A stretch of DNA of 7,930 bases from Alphaproteobacteria bacterium (GTDB taxonomy: Bacteria > Pseudomonadota > Alphaproteobacteria > UBA8366 > JADFVY01). Location of the stretch: the NCBI GenBank assembly GCA_029881615.1, contig JAOUMF010000072.1, positions 1 through 7,930 of the forward strand, read 5' to 3'. Shown here in pieces: positions 4,470 through 7,930 of the stretch; the first letter of the stretch is position 1; every line of letters starts with the position of its first letter. The notes under the pieces are model-generated. The model was not told the DNA's origin and ran no database searches. It worked only from the letters and a program-made list of their open reading frames with translations. A program made the position numbers and the translations under genes.

Positions 4470-5645
4470 TCAGAGCCGGCATTTGCTCTCCGGCTCGTCG
4501 ATGCCCAGCGTATCCAGCACGTCGCGGCGGTGCAGGAAACCGTCCAGCGGGGCGCGGGCGGTCACCGCATTGTGGGTGTGCAACAAGATCGGCTGGCGCA
4601 GCTGATTGTTCCAGGGGCGGAAGCTGGCCGGATTGCCCTTGTAGGCGTCGAACCGCAGCGCATCGCCCTTCAGCCAGGCCGTCACCGCGTTGAAATCCGT
4701 GGAACCGGTGCGCGCCGCGGCCTCGACGATCAGCTTGTAGGCGGCCCAGGCGGACCAGTCGGCATCCGTCATCTCGCGCCCGGCCTGCTTGTCGAAGCGC
4801 TGGTTCAGCTGCGGCGCGCCGTGGCGTTCCCAGGCCCAGTGCCAGGCGCTGGCCCGCAGGCCCTGACTGCCGGCCACCGGGCGGGGCAGGTGGGTCTGAT
4901 AGGGCACATAGCGGCCGAATTCGCCGTAATCGTCGGCCAGGAAGATCACGTCATGGTCGGGCTCGGCGGTCATCAGGGCGATGTTGTTTTGCGCCCGGTT
5001 GCGCGGGTCGTTGCTCAGCAGGAAATCCTTTACCGCGGCGATCTTCAGGCCGAATTTGGTGGCCGAACGCTCGAAGGCCGCGACCGCGACCGCATCCGCC
5101 GGCCGCTCGCCGCGCAGCACCAGCACACGGCGCCAGTTGCGCGAGGCCAGATATTGCGCCAGCCCGTCCATCAGCATCGCCTGGCTGGGGATCACTTGCA
5201 TCAGATTGGCGCGGCAATCGGCGCGGCGCAGCCTGTCGGCGGTCTCCGAGATATTGAACAGCAGCACTTGATCGTCGCGGGTCGCATCAGCCAGCGCCAG
5301 CAGCCTGTCCGCATCGGCATCGACCAGGAAGAAGCGGATGCCGTCGGCGTCGCGCATCCGGCGGATTTCCGCCGCCAGCCCCGCCACATCGGCGGCCGCC
5401 GCATGTTCCAGCCCAAGCTTCAGGCCGAGCGCGCGCCCGGTCGCCCGGCTCTCCCTCGCCGCGACCTCGGCGCCGGGGAAGGGGCGGTGAACCGTCCTCA
5501 GCTTCAGCCCGGTATAGCTCCGGATTTCGGCGTAGCGCTGGTCGTCGGCGATCTCCAGGTAGCCGACGGTAAAGGGCGCGCGCTCCGCCGCCGCCGCCAT
5601 CGAGGGCAGCGCCAGCAACAGGAGGATGACAGCGAGCCGGCGCAT
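4470..5645 (-). CDS. ABC-type substrate-binding protein of the PQQ-dependent alcohol dehydrogenase system, 391 aa
   Basis: Start at 5645-5643: its ATG shares one base with the stop of the upstream propeller gene (TGATG), a classic coupled junction. The frame is open back to 6035, but that part is antisense-quality text overlapping the propeller. Residues 1-20 are a signal peptide (MRRLAVILLLLALPSMAAAA), cleaved near AAA/ER. The mature part looks like a type I periplasmic binding fold of the branched-chain amino acid class: VGYLEIADDQRY (27-38), LAAEIRRMRDADGIRFFLVDAD (90-111), LLFNISETADRLRRADCRANLMQVIPS (128-154), WRRVLVLRGE (171-180), and a late stretch with DAYKGNPASFRPWNNQLRQP (333-352). 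That stretch and the ending DEPESKCRL match my memory of the family annotated as PQQ-linked alcohol-system binding protein (TIGR03863). Cys144 and Cys389 could form a disulfide. No ATPase or permease gene follows on this strand. The ligand is unknown. Confidence 0.88.
   Translation of the reverse strand: MRRLAVILLLLALPSMAAAAERAPFTVGYLEIADDQRYAEIRSYTGLKLRTVHRPFPGAEVAARESRATGRALGLKLGLEHAAAADVAGLAAEIRRMRDADGIRFFLVDADADRLLALADATRDDQVLLFNISETADRLRRADCRANLMQVIPSQAMLMDGLAQYLASRNWRRVLVLRGERPADAVAVAAFERSATKFGLKIAAVKDFLLSNDPRNRAQNNIALMTAEPDHDVIFLADDYGEFGRYVPYQTHLPRPVAGSQGLRASAWHWAWERHGAPQLNQRFDKQAGREMTDADWSAWAAYKLIVEAAARTGSTDFNAVTAWLKGDALRFDAYKGNPASFRPWNNQLRQPILLHTHNAVTARAPLDGFLHRRDVLDTLGIDEPESKCRL
4473..4496. 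terminator. Inverted repeat at the convergent gene ends
   Basis: GAGCCGG (4473-4479) and CCGGCTC (4490-4496) form a perfect 7-bp stem with a 10-base loop. An alternative smaller stem, CGGC-TCAGA-GCCG, covers 4466-4478. The structure lies just after the rightward TAA and within the last codons of the leftward gene. No T run follows on either strand, so it may act as a 3'-end protector or a weak bidirectional stop rather than a classical terminator. Confidence 0.35.
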
Positions 5646-6631
5646 CAGTCGTCGATCAGGATGCCGTAGGGGATCAGCCCCACGGGGATCGATTTCAGAA
5701 CCTTGCGGGTCCGGGTATCGACGATCGAAACGTCGTCCGACAGGCCGTTGGCGACATAAAGCAAACTCTCGTCGCTGGTCAGGGCCAGGCCCCAGGGGCG
5801 CTTGCCAACCAGGATGTAGTCGATGATCCTGCGGCTTTCCACATCGACCACGCCGACATGGTTGGCCCGGCCCAGCGCCACATAGGCGGTCTTGCCGTCG
5901 TTGGTGATCAGCAGGTCGACCGGCGTCACTTCCTCGCGCCGGAAGCCGGGCGGCAGAAACAGGATGTCCCAGGCAACCTTGTTGGTGGCGGTGTCGATGA
6001 TATCCACCTCGCCGGCCAGCTCGCAGGACACCCACAGATATTTCTCGTCCCGGGTCAGGGCAAAGCGCCGCGGCCGCGTGCCGACGAAGATATCGGCCTT
6101 CACCTCCATGGTCTCGAAATCGATGACATGGACCAGGTTGTTGGCTTCCGAGGCGACATAGACGGTTTTGCCGTCGGCACGAAACAGCACGCCTTCAGGT
6201 TCCTCGCCCAGCTCTGCCTCGCCTTCCACCTTGCCGGTGGCCACATTGACCTTGGTCGCCGCCGCATCCTCCTCGTTCGATACCACGAGATAGTCGCCGC
6301 TGGGGTGCAGGTCGAAGGTCTCCGGCTCTTCCATCTTGCGGATACGGTGGACCAGTTTGGCGGTCGCCGTGTCGTAGACCGCGATGACATTGTCGTCGGC
6401 GCAACCCACGAAGAACTGCGAGCGGTCGTGGTTGAAATGCATGCCGCGCGGCCGCGCGCAGGTCTCGAACGTATCGATAACCTCGTTGGTCCGGCCATCC
6501 AGAACCGTGATCGTGCTGCTTTTCTCGTTGCTGATATAAATTTTGCCCGAGGGTTCCGCCCTGGCCGGCATGGCAAGGAAAACCGTGACGGCTGTGGCGT
6601 GGATAAGCGCCGTGGCTGCGCAATGCCTCAC
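5645..6631 (-). CDS. PQQ-catabolism-associated YVTN beta-propeller protein, 328 aa
   Basis: The start codon is GTG at 6631-6629, with GGAGGG (6641-6636) 4 nt before it; no ATG is better placed. Residues 1-25 are a signal peptide ending AMPARA, so the protein is periplasmic. The mature chain is a run of YVTN/WD-like blades, each a strand pattern of V/IYV-x-D-x-x-T-x-x-V followed by a PxG turn: KIYISNEKSSTITVLD (30-45), SQFFVGCADDNVIAVYD (71-87), DYLVVSNEEDAAATKVNV (113-130), KTVYVASEANNLVHVID (155-171), KYLWVSCELAGEVDIID (197-213), KTAYVALGRANHVGVVD (247-263) and LLYVANGLSDDVSIVD (290-305): seven blades. This agrees with the family annotated as PQQ-dependent catabolism-associated beta-propeller (TIGR03866), found beside quinoprotein alcohol dehydrogenases. 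Its exact role is unproven; redox partner, scaffold or sensor are possibilities. Cys58 and Cys77 may pair. It leads a two-gene operon, divergent from the dehydrogenase. Confidence 0.92.
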   Translation of the reverse strand: MRHCAATALIHATAVTVFLAMPARAEPSGKIYISNEKSSTITVLDGRTNEVIDTFETCARPRGMHFNHDRSQFFVGCADDNVIAVYDTATAKLVHRIRKMEEPETFDLHPSGDYLVVSNEEDAAATKVNVATGKVEGEAELGEEPEGVLFRADGKTVYVASEANNLVHVIDFETMEVKADIFVGTRPRRFALTRDEKYLWVSCELAGEVDIIDTATNKVAWDILFLPPGFRREEVTPVDLLITNDGKTAYVALGRANHVGVVDVESRRIIDYILVGKRPWGLALTSDESLLYVANGLSDDVSIVDTRTRKVLKSIPVGLIPYGILIDD

Positions 6632-6673
6632 TGTTCCCTCCGCCCGTTCATGATTGTTTTTGTCTGACGTTAA

Positions 6674-6703
6674 ACACTACAGTTACCGGCCCCGCTCTTT
6701 CAA
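6674..6703 (-). promoter_or_regulatory. Candidate promoter for the propeller/binding-protein operon
   Basis: On the minus strand TTGAAA (6703-6698) and TAGTGT (6679-6674) are 18 bp apart. The start would fall near 6667, about 36 nt before the GTG at 6631. Confidence 0.4.
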
Positions 6704-6720
6704 GCATGGCCTCAACTGTA
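6678..6720. promoter_or_regulatory. Inverted repeat TACAGTT-N29-AACTGTA
   Basis: The arms at 6678-6684 and 6714-6720 are perfectly complementary. One touches the -10 of the leftward promoter and the other lies just upstream of its -35, so a regulator binding both would bracket the promoter. The spacer is long for a single dimer site. Confidence 0.35.
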
Positions 6721-6730
6721 ATTTGAAAAA

Positions 6731-6760
6731 TTGACTATCAGTGTGCTGACGGGTAATAAT
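6731..6760 (+). promoter_or_regulatory. Sigma70-like promoter for the PQQ dehydrogenase
   Basis: TTGACT (6731-6736) is followed at 17 bp by TAATAA (6754-6759), or at 18 bp by AATAAT (6755-6760). This is the best consensus match in the spacer and faces the dehydrogenase. Confidence 0.6.
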
Positions 6761-6766
6761 TCCCGT
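6749..6766. promoter_or_regulatory. Inverted repeat ACGGG-N8-CCCGT centred on the -10
   Basis: ACGGG (6749-6753) and CCCGT (6762-6766) flank the TAATAAT -10 exactly. A dimeric repressor bound here would occlude the promoter melting region, making this a plausible operator. Confidence 0.45.
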
Positions 6767-6831
6767 TGGGGTTATGGCAAAAATTTCCGATGTTAAGCTC
6801 GTATAACAAATCATGGGCCGGAAAAGCCGAA

Positions 6832-6854
6832 TATCACAAAAATATAAAGTGATA
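6832..6854. promoter_or_regulatory. Inverted repeat TATCAC-N11-GTGATA
   Basis: TATCAC (6832-6837) and GTGATA (6849-6854) are perfectly complementary around an A/T-only 11-bp spacer that contains TATAAA (6843-6848). The half-site centres are 17 bp apart. It could be an activator or repressor site, or surround a second, weaker promoter without a visible -35. Confidence 0.45.
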
Positions 6855-6921
6855 GCGCCCCTTGGAGGAACGAGGGTCGAAACAGGATTTGTGCCCGCGT
6901 CCCAATCTTCGGAGACCATGG

Positions 6922-6938
6922 GGCCCTGAACCAGGGCC
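6922..6938 (+). other. Strong hairpin abutting the dehydrogenase ribosome-binding site
   Basis: GGCCCTG (6922-6928), loop AAC and CAGGGCC (6932-6938) form a perfect 7-bp GC-rich stem. It ends one base before GGGAGG (6940-6945). Such a stem could protect the mRNA or tune ribosome access. It is not followed by a T run, so it is not a terminator. Confidence 0.6.
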
Positions 6939-6951
6939 AGGGAGGAATTTT

Positions 6952-7930
6952 ATGGGTAAGACAGCTTGGACGAAAGTGCTTGGCGGCACTTTCGCGATTG
7001 TTGGGCTTGTTGCGGCGGGGGCCTTTTCGGCCGGCGCGCAGGAAGTTCAGGGCGGCACGCTCTTTGGTGATATGAAAACCGTTACGCAGGACATGATGAA
7101 CCGCGCCGAGAGCGATGGTAACAACTTCCTGCACACCAATGGCAACTACGATCAGACCCGCTACTATCCGGCGCGGCAGATCAACGTGAACAACGTGAAG
7201 AATTTGCGCCCGGCGTGGATTTTCCAGACCGAGATCGTTGAATCGCAGGAAACTACGCCGATCGTCGTCGATGGCATCATGTACATCACGACGTCTTTCA
7301 ATCATGTCTATGCGCTCGATGCGCGGACCGGTCAGCAGATCTGGCACTACAAGCACAAGATGGGCCCGATCACGACCTATTGCTGCGGTCCGAACAATCG
7401 CGGCGTCGCCGCTTATGGCGACAAGGTCTTCATGGGCACGCTGGATGCCAAGCTGGTGGCGCTGGACGCCAAGACCGGCAAGGTAGCCTGGGAACAGCAG
7501 ATCGCCGATCCCGAACTGGGCTATTCCGAGACCATGGCGCCGACCGCTGTCAACGGCAAGATCCTGATCGGCACCAACGGTGGCGAATATGGTATCCGCG
7601 GTTTCGTGAAAGCCTACAATGCCGAAGACGGCAAGCTGCTCTGGACCTTCAACACCATCCCGGAAAACTCCGTGGGCGTGTGGGCCGAGAACGACGCCAC
7701 CGGGCGTAACATGCACCGCGACATCGCGGCGGAAAAAGCAGCGCTCAAGAAGCTGGGCGATCCGTACAAGACCCTCGGCGGCGGCGTCTGGCAGAACCCG
7801 GCCGTGGATCTCAAGCGCAACAAGATCTATTTCGTCGTCGGCAACCCCTCGCCGGATCTGGACGGTTCCATCCGTCCGGGTGACAACCTCTATACCGACT
7901 CGCTGGTCGCGGTCGATCTGGATACTGGCA
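6952..7930 (+). CDS. PQQ-dependent methanol/ethanol-family dehydrogenase, N-terminal 326 residues
   Basis: Periplasmic quinoprotein that oxidises a primary alcohol to the aldehyde, passing electrons from PQQ to a cytochrome c. Start at 6952 has GGGAGG at 6 nt. Residues 1-29 are a signal peptide ending SAGA/QE. Propeller tryptophan-docking repeats appear as [13 protein letters not shown] (119-131), [13 protein letters not shown] (168-180) and [13 protein letters not shown] (219-231). PQQ-site signatures: SQETTP with Glu100, the adjacent Cys144-Cys145 pair in YCCGPNNRG that forms the vicinal disulfide under PQQ, and a Ca2+ or lanthanide site with Glu212 (GGEYGIRG) and Asn298 (VVGNPSPD). Residues 242-278 ([22 protein letters not shown] onward) look like an extended loop. 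The active-site Asp and the following Asp that marks lanthanide enzymes fall just past residue 326, so metal type and any fused cytochrome domain cannot be judged. Family members are about 600 residues, so roughly half is here. Confidence 0.95.
   Translation, partial: MGKTAWTKVLGGTFAIVGLVAAGAFSAGAQEVQGGTLFGDMKTVTQDMMNRAESDGNNFLHTNGNYDQTRYYPARQINVNNVKNLRPAWIFQTEIVESQETTPIVVDGIMYITTSFNHVYALDARTGQQIWHYKHKMGPITTYCCGPNNRGVAAYGDKVFMGTLDAKLVALDAKTGKVAWEQQIADPELGYSETMAPTAVNGKILIGTNGGEYGIRGFVKAYNAEDGKLLWTFNTIPENSVGVWAENDATGRNMHRDIAAEKAALKKLGDPYKTLGGGVWQNPAVDLKRNKIYFVVGNPSPDLDGSIRPGDNLYTDSLVAVDLDTG

Larger units (their letters stand above)
6632..6951. promoter_or_regulatory. Divergent control region of the PQQ locus
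   Basis: This 320-bp gap is markedly AT-rich against its flanks and holds no convincing gene. It contains a leftward promoter (6674-6703), a rightward promoter (6731-6760), inverted repeats at 6678-6720, 6749-6766 and 6832-6854, and a hairpin at 6922-6938. The rightward leader would be nearly 190 nt, ample room for control after transcription starts. No known riboswitch pattern was recognised. Confidence 0.7.

Noticed and set aside
4530..5669. 379-codon plus-strand frame antisense to the binding protein
   Set aside because: Low-complexity GRA/RQ-rich shadow; the minus-strand gene has a signal peptide, a coupled start and a recognisable family.
5646..6035. N-terminal extension of the binding protein to 6035
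   Set aside because: It runs through the propeller gene in another frame with poor composition; the TGATG junction and a clean signal peptide fix the start at 5645.
5858..6667. 269-codon frame antisense to the propeller
   Set aside because: Shadow of the repeated blade codons; the proper protein lies on the other strand.
6918..6929. Three-codon upstream open frame ATG GGG CCC TGA in the dehydrogenase leader
   Set aside because: GGAG is only 3 bases before it and the codons coincide with the hairpin arm; most likely incidental.
6811..7716. 301-codon minus-strand frame opposite the dehydrogenase
   Set aside because: It has no ribosome site and crosses the control region; its His/Arg/Ile-rich composition reflects antisense reading of dehydrogenase codons.
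1..7930. tRNA, rRNA, CRISPR arrays, transposases or integrase genes
   Set aside because: None seen: no cloverleaf-like sequence, no regularly spaced repeats, and no transposase or integrase motif in any plausible frame.

Overview
The window looks like the chromosome of a GC-rich alphaproteobacterium, probably of the Rhodospirillales type. This rests on GC-rich coding frames, an exact alphaproteobacterial SOS box (GTTC-N7-GTTC), a decayed pentapeptide-repeat/membrane gene of a kind I associate with this class, and a PQQ-dependent alcohol oxidation locus with its dedicated beta-propeller and periplasmic binding proteins. The genus cannot be fixed by reading.

Layout. Positions 1-543 (minus strand) hold the start of an unnamed gene that runs off the left edge. 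It has a perfect extended -10 promoter with a LexA box across its -35/spacer, so it is probably damage-inducible. Positions 724-1018 (plus) are the scar of a pentapeptide-repeat membrane protein: its first ~18 codons and its last ~70 codons are joined by a large deletion, followed by a one-base frameshift. Positions 1149-1992 carry a compact Fic toxin-antitoxin pair with overlapping reading frames; the antitoxin has an unusual version of the inhibitory motif. Then come two small genes, a cupin (2197-2586) and an 83-residue helical protein (2746-2997). Each is preceded by a copy of the same ~64-bp sequence (60/64 identical), which appears to be a duplicated promoter/leader. This 0.7-2.75 kb stretch is visibly more AT-rich in its gaps and looks like an accessory segment.

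Positions 3181-4462 (plus) form a tight three-gene operon: a DUF6166 protein, a membrane fatty-acid-hydroxylase/sterol-desaturase family enzyme with the full histidine cluster, and a 57-residue two-helix membrane protein. It converges with the next block, leaving only 7 bp between stop codons.

Positions 4470-7930 are the PQQ block. Leftward, a GTG-started YVTN beta-propeller (5645-6631) is translationally coupled (TGATG) to an ABC-type substrate-binding protein (4470-5645). Rightward, a PQQ-dependent methanol/ethanol-type dehydrogenase begins at 6952 and is cut by the right edge after 326 residues. All three carry export signals, so they probably act together in the periplasm: the dehydrogenase oxidises an alcohol, while the propeller and binding protein belong to the accessory set known to accompany such enzymes. 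The 320-bp divergent spacer contains back-to-back sigma70-like promoters, three inverted repeats placed at or around promoter elements, and a strong hairpin abutting the dehydrogenase ribosome-binding site.

No tRNA, rRNA, CRISPR array, transposase or complete insertion sequence was seen. The most novel-looking points are the SOS-controlled unnamed gene, the duplicated leader element, the atypical Fic antitoxin motif, and the multi-dyad control region of the PQQ locus.
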